From positions 235,129 to 299,128 of the forward strand of contig NZ_QSUN01000005.1 in the NCBI RefSeq assembly GCF_003438995.1: 64,000 nucleotides of DNA, given 5' to 3'. Positions within the stretch are counted from its first letter, which is position 1. Each line of letters starts with the position of its first letter. Source of the stretch: Bacteroides sp. OM05-12. Lineage in GTDB: Bacteria > Bacteroidota > Bacteroidia > Bacteroidales > Bacteroidaceae. The position numbers were made by a program, and so were the translations under genes. Positions 53,933 to 62,765 of this stretch are shown here, one piece after another. The notes below the pieces were generated by a model. That model did not search any database and was not told the origin of the DNA. It saw only the letters and a program-made list of their open reading frames with translations.

Positions 53933-55444
53933 TTATTTTACCGTAGTTGTGGTTTGAGTATCGGTAGTTGCCTGAGTATCAGCAACGGTCTTTTGCTCTT
54001 CCCAATGGAACGGTTCGAATTGAGTATTCGGATCAACCCATGTGGATTTACGTGATTTATAGATGATGAACGGAGCAGCCACAACAACCAATGCACCGAT
54101 GATAAGGACAGCAAACCATACTGTGTTGCTTCCGGTAGAAATCTGGCTGGGTGGGATAAAGCTCAGTACGAACGCCAATAGTGAACCGCAGAATCCGAGA
54201 CCGCCAACAAACCATATCAGTCCGTTACCTTTGCCTCCGATACGGAACGGACGGTTTGCCTTCTTCATGTTATAACGCAAATAGATGGCTCCGGAGAACA
54301 TCAGCATATACATGATTAAGTAAAGAAGTACGGTGAGCTGCGATAGAATTTGGTAGAAACTCTGTACGGACGGCATAACTACGAACAATAAACTTAATAA
54401 GGTAACGGCGCCGCCTTGTACGAACAAGATGTTTTTCTGTACACCGATTTTATTCGTTTTCTGGAAGAATGGAGGCAGATAACCCGCTTTACCTACGGCA
54501 AAGATACCTTTGGAAGGACCCGCTACCCATGTCAATACCCCGGCAAGCACACCGAAAGCAAGGGCTACCGCGATAATTGGAGACAACCATGACATACGGA
54601 TATACTGGAAGTAGTTGTCAAAACCTACCAACAGGCTTTGTGTCAGGTTAATATCCTTTTCCGGTATAATGATACCCAGTGCAAATGTTCCTAATACGAA
54701 GATGACTACAGTGATTGCAGAACCGATAAATACGGCTTTCGGATAGTTCTTTGCCGGATTCACCATATCTTTAACGTGGATACCGCCCATCTCCATACCG
54801 GCATAGAACAGGAAGATACTGGATGCCAATACCAGATTGTCGAACTTGGTGAAGTCGGGGAAGAAGTTGCTATGGAAATCCATATTGGATTGTCCTCCCG
54901 TAGCCAAATAGATAACACCTAATATAATAAGGAGAGCAGCGGGAATAATTGTACCGACCATACCGCCCACCTTAGCTACTTTACCTACCCAGCTTAACCC
55001 TTTCAAGGAAATGAATGTTGCCAGCCAATAGATGATAAGTACCACGACCAGTGTGTAGAGCTTGTTGGATGCCAAAGACATATCTCCGGTGTGATTCATG
55101 CCGATGAATGCGATGGATACTGCCCCGAAAGTCAATACGGTAGGATACCAAATGGTACTTTCGATCCATTGCAGCCAGATAGCCAAAAAGCCGAACTTCT
55201 TACCGAACGCTTCGCCTACCCAACGGAACACACCGCCTTGCTTGTCCTGAAACATGGCTGCAAGTTCGGCAGCGACCAATGCCGTGGGGATAAGGAATAC
55301 AATAGCTGCGAATAAATAGTAGAATGCAGAACTTAAACCGTATTCAGCTTCGGCAGGAAGTCCACGGAGAGATACTACCGCTGTTACGTTCATAATAGCT
55401 AAGGTAAACACCCCTAGCTTTACAGTTTTTCCAATATTTGCCAT
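53933..55444 (-). CDS. gadC: Glutamate:GABA antiporter
   Basis: A 503-residue APC-superfamily transporter with about twelve membrane helices that exchanges external glutamate for internal GABA, completing the GAD acid-resistance cycle. Family marks include the N-terminal KLGVFTLAIMNVTAVVSLRG, GLPAEAEYGLSS and GGVFRWVGEAFG. A hydrophilic C-terminal tail after the last helix may correspond to the pH-gated plug of E. coli GadC. The start is placed at the ATG at 55444, giving a normal N-terminus; a frame extension to 55531 adds 29 unlikely residues. It is divergent from the channel gene and near glsA and gadB. Confidence 0.9.
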   Translation of the reverse strand: MANIGKTVKLGVFTLAIMNVTAVVSLRGLPAEAEYGLSSAFYYLFAAIVFLIPTALVAAELAAMFQDKQGGVFRWVGEAFGKKFGFLAIWLQWIESTIWYPTVLTFGAVSIAFIGMNHTGDMSLASNKLYTLVVVLIIYWLATFISLKGLSWVGKVAKVGGMVGTIIPAALLIILGVIYLATGGQSNMDFHSNFFPDFTKFDNLVLASSIFLFYAGMEMGGIHVKDMVNPAKNYPKAVFIGSAITVVIFVLGTFALGIIIPEKDINLTQSLLVGFDNYFQYIRMSWLSPIIAVALAFGVLAGVLTWVAGPSKGIFAVGKAGYLPPFFQKTNKIGVQKNILFVQGGAVTLLSLLFVVMPSVQSFYQILSQLTVLLYLIMYMLMFSGAIYLRYNMKKANRPFRIGGKGNGLIWFVGGLGFCGSLLAFVLSFIPPSQISTGSNTVWFAVLIIGALVVVAAPFIIYKSRKSTWVDPNTQFEPFHWEEQKTVADTQATTDTQTTTTVK

Positions 55445-55622
55445 AATTGATATGTATTTAAAGATGAAACAATAATCTGGTTCGTCTAGTTTTGTGTCTA
55501 TAACAAACGCTTTTGGGCTTGGTTTAATCATCTGTGTAAAACAAGGTTAATTAACAGTTTGGGCGGGAAAACAAAGCGCTTGTCTGAATTGTTCTCTTTA
55601 CCATAATAAATAATTATAGAGT

Positions 55623-56402
55623 ATGAAGTCAGCTTTTAGCGATATCGTGTATCAAAAGAGAGGTATTTATGGGGTGCTGCACGTTATGATATTATTAATG
55701 TGCCTTTTCCTTATTGTCAGTATATCCGTGGATACTTTTCATAATATACCATTTCTTACGCAAGCCCGGTATTTGAAGATTCAGTGGTGGATTTGCCTCT
55801 TTTTCCTGTTTGATTTCTTGTTGGAGTTCATCCTTTCCAAAGATAAATGGTACTATGTGAAGACCCATTTTATCTTTCTCATCGTAGCTATTCCTTACCT
55901 TAGTATTATAGACTATTATCATATATCTTTTTCGCCGGAAATTACTTACTTTATTCGTTTTATTCCTTTGGTACGAGGCGGATATGCATTGGCAATAGTT
56001 GTCGGTTGGTTAACAAATAATCGTGCGTCGGGCTTATTTATTTCATATCTTACAATGTTGATGGCTACAGTGTACTTTTCCAGTTTGATTTTCTTTGTTT
56101 TGGAACATAAATCCAATCCGATGGTACATGAATATAGCGATGCGCTTTGGTGGGCATTCATGGATGTGACGACAGTCGGTTCAAATATTTATGCGGTAAC
56201 CCCCACAGGAAAGATTCTATCGGTTGTACTGGCAGCTTTGGGTATGATGATGTTTCCAATATTTACTGTATATGTAACTAGTTTAGTTCAAAAAGCTAAT
56301 CAACGGAAACAAGAATATTATGAGAAAAATAAGGATACTACTGCTATTGATGATATAGGAAAACAGGCTGACCCATCTTCTAAAAAACAGTCTGATAAAT
56401 AA
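55623..56402 (+). CDS. K+-channel-like ion channel with altered selectivity filter
   Basis: A 259-residue membrane protein with about six helices in the layout of voltage-gated-type cation channels. S1-S4-like helices occupy about 15-130, including positive VRGG near 117-120. They are followed by an outer pore helix (139-161), pore loop (172-190) and inner helix (197-222). The filter reads TTVGSN (183-188), where K+ channels usually have TVGYGD. The tail is charged and polar. It starts about 180 bp from the gadC start on the opposite strand and is close to glsA and gadB, so a role in charge balance during acid stress is plausible but inferred. Ion selectivity is uncertain. Confidence 0.78.
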   Translation: MKSAFSDIVYQKRGIYGVLHVMILLMCLFLIVSISVDTFHNIPFLTQARYLKIQWWICLFFLFDFLLEFILSKDKWYYVKTHFIFLIVAIPYLSIIDYYHISFSPEITYFIRFIPLVRGGYALAIVVGWLTNNRASGLFISYLTMLMATVYFSSLIFFVLEHKSNPMVHEYSDALWWAFMDVTTVGSNIYAVTPTGKILSVVLAALGMMMFPIFTVYVTSLVQKANQRKQEYYEKNKDTTAIDDIGKQADPSSKKQSDK

Positions 56403-56472
56403 TTATCTATCTTTAGGTTATATAAAATAAAGAATGATTCTTGTTCTTGGTAGGTAATTTAAAATAATCCTT

Positions 56473-56480
56473 TATCTTTG
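56473..56480 (+). promoter_or_regulatory. -7 promoter box for the exported protein gene
   Basis: TATCTTTG (TAnnTTTG), 24 nt before the ATG at 56505. Confidence 0.45.
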
Positions 56481-56504
56481 TCTCCGTAAAGATAAATAAA
56501 TAAG

Positions 56505-57596
56505 ATGAGTAGTAAATATGTCTGGATTGTGTCTGCCATGAGTTTCATACTTGTGGGGAGTGCTATTGCGAATGATGGTTCTTTAAAACGGGTGAATGGT
56601 TTGGACATTCCCGTTACCAAAGAAGCTACCAATGTGACGGATAGCGGGTTCACCGCCAATTGGGAGCCGGCGGCTAAGGCGGATTGGTATGGCGCATACG
56701 CTGTGCTTACCCATCGGGCAAAGAAGGACAGCGTCTATTATTTGGTAGACGAAGACTTTCACCGGATCACTTCCGGCACTTTTGAAGATCCCAAAGTGGG
56801 AGATTCCGATTTTGAATACTTGGATCAATACATGAGCCGTACCGATTGGTTTGCTTGTATGCCTGAGTATATAGTCGGCATATTGGGCTTGGACAACTTT
56901 TTCAGTCCTTATACTCCGGCGGCGCTATTATCCCCGATCTATGATTTATCCCATGACGGCGGCACAGTGACCGTGACACTCACGTTTAAAGGAGCCGGGA
57001 TAGATACGGTAATAGTCTCCTTGTGCGATGTAAATGATGATGTGATCGATATGAAGCGGTCTCCGGTCACTTCGGAGTGGACTACGGTTGCCTTTGAACT
57101 GCAAGGGGGCTTGGAAGAATCTTATATCGGTATTACGATGGAAGGAATGGGAGAACTGTATATTGATGATTTAAAGGTCTCCCAAAACTTAAAAGCCGGA
57201 GAATCCATCAGTTTACTGTATGCATACGGGACGACTGCCGACACTTCCTACGACTTCCTGACACCTGATAAATCGGACGGGGATTCCTATTCGTTTAAGG
57301 TGGCTGCTTTTGTGAATGATTCCGGAGAGATCATTCAAAGTGACTTCTCGGAACTCAGGCCTGTAGTTTCTCCTATTGATATGGTTTCAACCCCGGCAAT
57401 TGATGATACTAAAGTCTTTGTGAAAGAGGATTTGCATGTTGTTCTTCCTGATCCGTCATTGATAAAGGTCTATTCTTCCAATGGGGTGTGCATCGCCTCT
57501 CAAATGGGAGAAGCAGGGGACAACCGTATAAAACTCTCGTCGGCAGGAATGTATCTGGTGAGAGTGGGGGACGAAATCTTCAAGGTTATCAGATGA
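56505..57596 (+). CDS. Exported protein with fibronectin-III-like start and T9SS-like C-terminus
   Basis: A 363-residue protein with a signal peptide (YVWIVSAMSFILVGSAIAN). The mature protein begins with a fibronectin-III-like strand pair (VTKEATNVTDSGFTANWEPA). A jelly-roll-like segment follows (about 145-225: LSPIYDLSHDGGTVTVTL, then MGELYIDDLKV), resembling choice-of-anchor modules. The last 45 residues (IKVYSSNGVCIAS, LSSAGMYLVRVGDEIFKVIR) look like a Por-type sorting domain. It lacks a lipobox. It lies between the channel gene and glsA, has its own promoter, and its DNA seems more GC-rich than its neighbours, suggesting insertion. Function unknown. Confidence 0.65.
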   Translation: MSSKYVWIVSAMSFILVGSAIANDGSLKRVNGLDIPVTKEATNVTDSGFTANWEPAAKADWYGAYAVLTHRAKKDSVYYLVDEDFHRITSGTFEDPKVGDSDFEYLDQYMSRTDWFACMPEYIVGILGLDNFFSPYTPAALLSPIYDLSHDGGTVTVTLTFKGAGIDTVIVSLCDVNDDVIDMKRSPVTSEWTTVAFELQGGLEESYIGITMEGMGELYIDDLKVSQNLKAGESISLLYAYGTTADTSYDFLTPDKSDGDSYSFKVAAFVNDSGEIIQSDFSELRPVVSPIDMVSTPAIDDTKVFVKEDLHVVLPDPSLIKVYSSNGVCIASQMGEAGDNRIKLSSAGMYLVRVGDEIFKVIR

Positions 57597-57640
57597 ATAC
57601 AAGAACTCTTTTCTTTGCAGAATGATGTAATAGAAGAACG

Positions 57641-57724
57641 AGGTTCGCGGACAACGCGGATGAAGCGGATAGGAACGGATTAAAATCCGTCTTTATCTGC
57701 CCGATCAGTGTCATCCGCGAACCT
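57641..57724. repeat. 84-bp imperfect hairpin between convergent genes
   Basis: Arms beginning AGGTTCGCGGA and ending TCCGCGAACCT pair with some mismatches to a centre at GGATTAAAATCC. It lies between the exported protein gene and glsA (convergent) and can act as a terminator for both. Confidence 0.65.
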
Positions 57725-57740
57725 TCGGCATTATTCTTTA

Positions 57741-58706
57741 TCATTCTATGATCGTAACTCTGTCTCCGCTAAACACAGACAGACCGAGTTTATTCATGAT
57801 ATATTTGATAGCCAATTGAGCTTTGACGGAATTGCCCGAACCATCCAAAGGAGGCGCGAAAGCGGAAATACCGAATACTCCGGGCATAACACCCATTACA
57901 CCACCGCCTACACCGGTCTTTGCAGGAATGCCGGAAGTGTACATCCAGTCTCCCGTATGCTCGTAAAAGCCGACGGTAGCGATGAGGGAAGTGATCTTCG
58001 ATGAAAGTCCGGCTTCAAAAACCCTTTGTTTCGATACAGGATTCAATCCGTCTCCGGCTATGGTGGCTGCACATACAGACAGTTGCTTGGCCGTGATGCC
58101 CAATGAACATTGGCGGGTATATAAATCCAGCGACATGGACGGATCATCGTAGATACGGTTATAGTTCTTCAACAGCCATGCAATAGAGCGATTGTTGAAG
58201 TTGGTAGCCGATTCCGATTTATACAGTTCGTCGATAAGTTGAGGTTCGCTGCCGCAAAGCTCCGTGATATTCTGAACGATAGCTTTCCATTTCTCATCAG
58301 AGTTGCCTACAGGTTTCACCATACTGTCGGCCACGATAGCTCCGGCATTGACAAGCGGAGTAGACGGATGATCGTTTTCCAGCAAGATGGCGAATATGGA
58401 GTTGAACGGCAATCCCGTAGCATCTGCTCCGATCTGCTCGAGAAGAGCTTTTGCCCCGTATTGACGTAGCACAAGGATAGCCGTATGTACTTTTGAAACG
58501 GACTCGATACCGAATTTGTATTCAGAATCTCCCAGCTCGATGGTTTGTCCGTTCAGCAGACAGATACTGATGCCGAATAAGTCTTTGTTGATATTGGCCA
58601 GATAAGGAATGTAATCGGCGTTCTTCCCGTCGGTGTTGGTTCTCACACTATTATAAGCCTCTTCCGCAGCTTGTTTAATCTGTGAGATGGTTATTTTCTG
58701 ATCCAT
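57741..58706 (-). CDS. glsA: Glutaminase
   Basis: A 321-residue serine-dependent glutaminase with a beta-lactamase-like fold, hydrolysing L-glutamine to glutamate and ammonia. The catalytic S-x-x-K pair is S69 and K72 in FGIESVSKVHT. Other family segments are PFNSIFAILLENDHPSTPLVNAGAI and IPAKTGVGGGVMGVMPG. Ammonia release raises pH and glutamate feeds the decarboxylase encoded just upstream. It follows gadB by about 205 bp, a gap filled by an inverted-repeat element. Confidence 0.96.
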   Translation of the reverse strand: MDQKITISQIKQAAEEAYNSVRTNTDGKNADYIPYLANINKDLFGISICLLNGQTIELGDSEYKFGIESVSKVHTAILVLRQYGAKALLEQIGADATGLPFNSIFAILLENDHPSTPLVNAGAIVADSMVKPVGNSDEKWKAIVQNITELCGSEPQLIDELYKSESATNFNNRSIAWLLKNYNRIYDDPSMSLDLYTRQCSLGITAKQLSVCAATIAGDGLNPVSKQRVFEAGLSSKITSLIATVGFYEHTGDWMYTSGIPAKTGVGGGVMGVMPGVFGISAFAPPLDGSGNSVKAQLAIKYIMNKLGLSVFSGDRVTIIE

Positions 58707-58731
58707 AATTGTGATTGTTTATTATTGTAGA

Positions 58732-58901
58732 CGAGACCGGATTCGGAGTATTACCAGGACAGCATAAGTAGAGTTGTCATTGCCTACCTGATAGGCAACG
58801 CTATGCTATATTTGTTCACTTTACAAGAGATCGCCCTTCAGGTCGGCAATGGCAAATGGCAGTGACAAATGTCGGGTAGTAATACTTCCGGTCCGGTCTC
58901 G
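58732..58901. repeat. 170-bp element with 22-bp terminal inverted repeats
   Basis: Terminal arms 58732-58753 and 58880-58901 match as inverted repeats at 18 of 22 positions. Inner TGTCATTGCC and GGCAGTGACA segments also pair, giving a long fold. It fills the space between gadB and glsA and so probably sits inside their shared transcript. Confidence 0.6.
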
Positions 58902-58911
58902 GAAAATTTAA

Positions 58912-60336
58912 TTATTTACCGGTGTGATTGAATACCTTAGTCGTGACCTTCTCACTCTTATCTTGAGCGATACGGGTAGGAGTAGGATACTCAAGTTTCT
59001 CGAGTTCGGTTATTGCAGACTTGATATCATTCAATAACATATCTGCCATATCGCGGCTGAAACCTTGACGGACAACAACACGCATGACTACGTAGTTCTC
59101 CAAGTTGTCCGGCAATGTGTATGCCGGAACCATCCAGCCCTTTTGACTCAGTTTATCCTGTAAGTCATAGAGAGTCCAGTTGGCTTTCGATGCATATTCC
59201 GGTTTCAAGTACCAGATGAATAACGGGTTGACTACATCTTCGCTATAATTTACGAATGGAGCCATCTTAGCTATTTCTTGGTGGATATACTTTGTAATCT
59301 CCATACTGTTGTATTGGATTTCCTTGTATCCTTGGAATCCCAAGCGGATGAATTGATAATATTGACCAAGAATCTGTGCAGCAGGGCGGGAGAAGTTCAA
59401 ACCTACCTGAGTGATTTCGGCGCCTAAGTAGTTTACGCTGAAAGCCATGCTTCCCGGCAGATATTTCTTGTCTTTCCAGCAAACCCAACCTAAGCCCGGA
59501 TATACCAAACCGAACTTATGTCCGGATGTACTGATGGAAAGTACCCATTTCAGACGGAAGTCCCATTTTGTTTCAGGATTCAGGAACGGAAGGATAAAGC
59601 CTCCGGTTGCAGCATCCACGTGAATAGGAATGTCATAACCGGTTTTGGCATTGTAAGCGTCGAGTGCTTTGTCAAGCGCTTCTACATCATCATTCAAACC
59701 TGTCCACGTAACCCCTTGGATAGGCACGATACAAATGGTGTTCTCGTCGCACATCTTCAATGCTTCTTCCGGGTCAAGCGTTGTTTTCTCAAGTGTCAAT
59801 GGTACTTGGCGCATTTCTATTTGCCATAACTGCGCGAACTTTTCCCATACAACTTGGAAACCGGAAGAAATAACGAAGTTTGGTTTATCGGTCGGTTTGC
59901 CTTGGGCTTGTCTTTTCTCGCGCCAGCGAAGCCATGCTGCAACACCTCCCAACATACATGCTTCCGAAGAACCGATAGCCAAAGCTCCTGCTTTCCATTT
60001 AGCTTGTTCCGGGCTATTCCACAGGTTTGCCATGATGTTGATACATTTAGCATTCATCAGGGCAATACGGGGATATTCAGTTTCATCGATGTAGTTAATG
60101 TTGATGGCTTCATTCATCAATTTGGTGGCATAGTCATCCATATAAGTAGTGACGAAAGTCGCTAGATTAAGACGGGGTTGAGTTTGCGCAAAAGTCTCGT
60201 CTTTTACCAATTGATAGGCAATTTCCGGTGTGGTAGGCCCATCAGGGATTTTATCTACCGGAGCCGGTTGCAACATCTTGTCCGAGCCAAAAATACTAGT
60301 TTTGGCATCACCTTTTCTCAAATTAAGATCTTCCAT
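58912..60336 (-). CDS. gadB: Glutamate decarboxylase
   Basis: A 474-residue PLP enzyme that decarboxylates L-glutamate to GABA, consuming a cytosolic proton. The PLP lysine is K274 in STSGHKFGLVYPGLGW, with the preceding HVDAATGGFILPF and IGSSEACMLGG. The N-terminus has the FAQTQPRLNLATFVTTYMD typical of GadA/GadB. Length is slightly above E. coli GadB (466). It works with GlsA and GadC, encoded nearby, in acid resistance and GABA output. Confidence 0.97.
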   Translation of the reverse strand: MEDLNLRKGDAKTSIFGSDKMLQPAPVDKIPDGPTTPEIAYQLVKDETFAQTQPRLNLATFVTTYMDDYATKLMNEAININYIDETEYPRIALMNAKCINIMANLWNSPEQAKWKAGALAIGSSEACMLGGVAAWLRWREKRQAQGKPTDKPNFVISSGFQVVWEKFAQLWQIEMRQVPLTLEKTTLDPEEALKMCDENTICIVPIQGVTWTGLNDDVEALDKALDAYNAKTGYDIPIHVDAATGGFILPFLNPETKWDFRLKWVLSISTSGHKFGLVYPGLGWVCWKDKKYLPGSMAFSVNYLGAEITQVGLNFSRPAAQILGQYYQFIRLGFQGYKEIQYNSMEITKYIHQEIAKMAPFVNYSEDVVNPLFIWYLKPEYASKANWTLYDLQDKLSQKGWMVPAYTLPDNLENYVVMRVVVRQGFSRDMADMLLNDIKSAITELEKLEYPTPTRIAQDKSEKVTTKVFNHTGK

Positions 60337-60544
60337 TGTTCTTGGTTTTAAATGGTTAATAATTCAACGAATGGAAACGTCCTGTTTCCGTTGTTTATGG
60401 CATGAACACTCGCTAAAAACAAATGTTTCCGGGTTTTACGTTCTCATACATAATTTGGAGTTTATTATATTAATCGATTGATAGACTGTGATTCGTGAAC
60501 TTTATGTTTCCTTGTTTTGTTTACAGCAGAAATTTGTAAAGCTC

Positions 60545-61759
60545 ATGAAAATCCAGACAGGGCGGGATACTATCCCGTTGATAACATTAATAGGTATATG
60601 GTCTATTTCCGCATTAAATGCATTGCCGGGATTGGCTGTTTCACCGATTCTAGGGAAACTTTCCACCATCTTTCCCCATTCAAGCGAATTGGCGATACAA
60701 ATGCTTTCGTCGCTGCCTTCATTGCTTATTATACCTATTATTATATTGTCCGGGAAACTCACGGAACGGGTGAACTATATTCGTTTGTTGCAGGTAGGGT
60801 TGATTGTTTTTGCTTTGAGCGGGATTCTCTATTTGCTTTCGACGAAGATGTGGCAACTTGTTGCTGTAAGTGCTCTATTGGGTGTCGGCTCAGGTTTAAT
60901 CGTTCCTCTTTCCACCGGATTGATTTCACATTTCTTTGTCGGCAAGTATCGGACGAAACAGTTTGGCTTGAGCTCTGCCATTACAAATATTACATTGGTT
61001 TTGGCTACTACTTTAACAGGTTATCTGGCAGAAGTAAATTGGCACTTGCCTTTTATTGTTTATCTCTTTCCGTTGATCTCGCTGGTGCTTACTTCTTATT
61101 TAAAAGGTGGCATCGCAGTTTCTTCCAAAATAGAACCGACGGATGATAATGATAGTAAGAGCATAGGGAAGAAGGGTATTGATATTCCTAAGTTGGTGCA
61201 ACTCATGTTGTTTTATGGCTTGGCGACTTATTTGGTGATCATCATCAGCTTTAATCTTCCGTTCCTGATGAAAGAGTATCATTTTACAAGTGGTAATTCG
61301 GGCATTATGATCTCTCTGTTCTTTTTGGCAATCATGGCACCGGGGTTACTTCTTGATAAAATAATCCGGGTATTGAAAGAGAAGACAAAGTTTTATAGTC
61401 TCCTTGCAATCGCCGTGGGGATGGCATTGATAATCATTGCCCCTACGGAATGGTTGATTGGCCCGGGATGTATCCTTGCGGGGCTGGGGTATGGAGTTAT
61501 CCAGCCTGTAATATATGATAATACCACACGTATTGCGGTTCCTAAGAAAGTGACTTTGGCATTGGCGTTTGTCATGGCAATGAATTATCTGGCAATATTG
61601 TTATGCCCGTTTATTATAAATGCGATTGCGTCCGTATCCCATATTCATACCCAGCAATTTGCATTTATTTTTAATTGCGTTGTTGCGTTGGCTGCCTCTG
61701 TTTGGGCGTATGTGAAACGGAAAAGTTTTTTGTTTAATGATGGATTAAGTATTGAATGA
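60545..61759 (+). CDS. Major facilitator superfamily transporter
   Basis: A 404-residue protein with about twelve membrane helices in two halves, with a charged central loop near residues 185-205 (KIEPTDDNDSKSIGKKG). It opens LITLIGIWSISALNALPGLA and resembles drug- or sugar-type MFS exporters, but no substrate signature is clear. The start is the ATG at 60545; the frame extends to a GTG at 60488, giving an improbable N-terminus. It is divergent from gadB, and the following EamA gene starts 10 bp after it. Confidence 0.88.
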   Translation: MKIQTGRDTIPLITLIGIWSISALNALPGLAVSPILGKLSTIFPHSSELAIQMLSSLPSLLIIPIIILSGKLTERVNYIRLLQVGLIVFALSGILYLLSTKMWQLVAVSALLGVGSGLIVPLSTGLISHFFVGKYRTKQFGLSSAITNITLVLATTLTGYLAEVNWHLPFIVYLFPLISLVLTSYLKGGIAVSSKIEPTDDNDSKSIGKKGIDIPKLVQLMLFYGLATYLVIIISFNLPFLMKEYHFTSGNSGIMISLFFLAIMAPGLLLDKIIRVLKEKTKFYSLLAIAVGMALIIIAPTEWLIGPGCILAGLGYGVIQPVIYDNTTRIAVPKKVTLALAFVMAMNYLAILLCPFIINAIASVSHIHTQQFAFIFNCVVALAASVWAYVKRKSFLFNDGLSIE

Positions 61760-61769
61760 AATAGTATAT

Positions 61770-62681
61770 ATGGAAAATAAAAAAGTAGAAGCTAATATTA
61801 GTATGGTGATTTCCAAAGTATTCAGTGGGTTGAATATGAATGCTTTGAAATATCTTCTTCCTTTTTGGATGACGCCATTGACCGGAGTTACTATCAGATG
61901 TGTCTTTGCGGCAATTGCTTTTTGGATTATCGGTCTCTTTGCAAAGCCGGAGACTTCTTCTGCTAAGGATAAGTTCTTATTGTTTTTACTGGGCGCCTTG
62001 GGGATATATGGATTTATGTTCTTTTATTTGGTAGGGCTTAGTAAGACAACTCCGGTTTCAAGTTCTATATTCTCCAGTTTACAGCCCATTTGGGTGTTTC
62101 TGATTGCAGTGTTATTCTTTAAAGAAAGAATTACGTCTCTTAAAGTTTTAGGTATATTGGTAGGACTCGGTGGGGCATTGCTTTGCATCTTTACCCAGAA
62201 AAGCGACGGCTATGCTTCTGATGCTTTTATGGGTAATATGCTTTGTCTGGTCAGTTCCCTTGCTTACGCTATTTATCTGGTGGTAAGTAATCGTATACTT
62301 AAATCGGTCGGAGTGTTTACGATGCTAAGATATACATTTAGCGGTGCGGCTTTCTCCAGTCTGATCGTGACGGCTTTTACGGGATTCGATGCTCAGGTGT
62401 TATCTGCACCTATTCATTGGCAGCCTTTTCTTTTATTATTGTTTGTGCTCATCTTTCCAACGGTTATCAGTTATCTTCTGATTCCCATAGGACTGAAATA
62501 TCTGAAAACAACTTTAGTCGCTATCTATGGTTACTTGATTTTGATTGTTGCAACTGTTGTTTCACTGTTAGTAGGGCAAGATAAATTCCGATGGAGTCAA
62601 ATGATAGCGATTCTTTTGATTTGTGTCAGTGTTTATTTGGTGGAAGTGGCGGAGAGCAGAGATAAATCTTCCGGTAAATAA
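61770..62681 (+). CDS. EamA/DMT family transporter
   Basis: A 303-residue protein with ten membrane helices made of two EamA repeats: MVISKVFSGLNMNALKYLLP, then VSSSIFSSLQPIWVFLIAVLFFKERIT at the end of the first repeat, and ISYLLIPIGLKYLKTTLVAIY in the second. Such carriers export or import small metabolites, often amino acids or nucleotide-type compounds; the substrate here is unknown. The start is the ATG at 61770, because the longer frame begins with TTG inside the upstream gene. It is probably co-transcribed with the MFS gene. Confidence 0.9.
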   Translation: MENKKVEANISMVISKVFSGLNMNALKYLLPFWMTPLTGVTIRCVFAAIAFWIIGLFAKPETSSAKDKFLLFLLGALGIYGFMFFYLVGLSKTTPVSSSIFSSLQPIWVFLIAVLFFKERITSLKVLGILVGLGGALLCIFTQKSDGYASDAFMGNMLCLVSSLAYAIYLVVSNRILKSVGVFTMLRYTFSGAAFSSLIVTAFTGFDAQVLSAPIHWQPFLLLLFVLIFPTVISYLLIPIGLKYLKTTLVAIYGYLILIVATVVSLLVGQDKFRWSQMIAILLICVSVYLVEVAESRDKSSGK

Positions 62682-62703
62682 AAGCGGTGTAATAAGAATG
62701 TAA

Positions 62704-62711
62704 TACATTTG
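62704..62711 (+). promoter_or_regulatory. -7 promoter box for phoU
   Basis: TACATTTG (TAnnTTTG), 54 nt before the phoU ATG at 62766. Confidence 0.4.
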
Positions 62712-62765
62712 AAATGTGTTATTTCATTGGAATGAACTTTCTTTGCAATAAATACGGATAAGTTT

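Noticed and set aside
55445..55531. Longer GadC start at 55531
   Set aside because: It adds 29 non-conserved residues before the usual N-terminus; the ATG at 55444 fits better.
60488..60544. Longer MFS start at the GTG at 60488
   Set aside because: The added residues are unlike an MFS N-terminus; the ATG at 60545 precedes a normal first helix.
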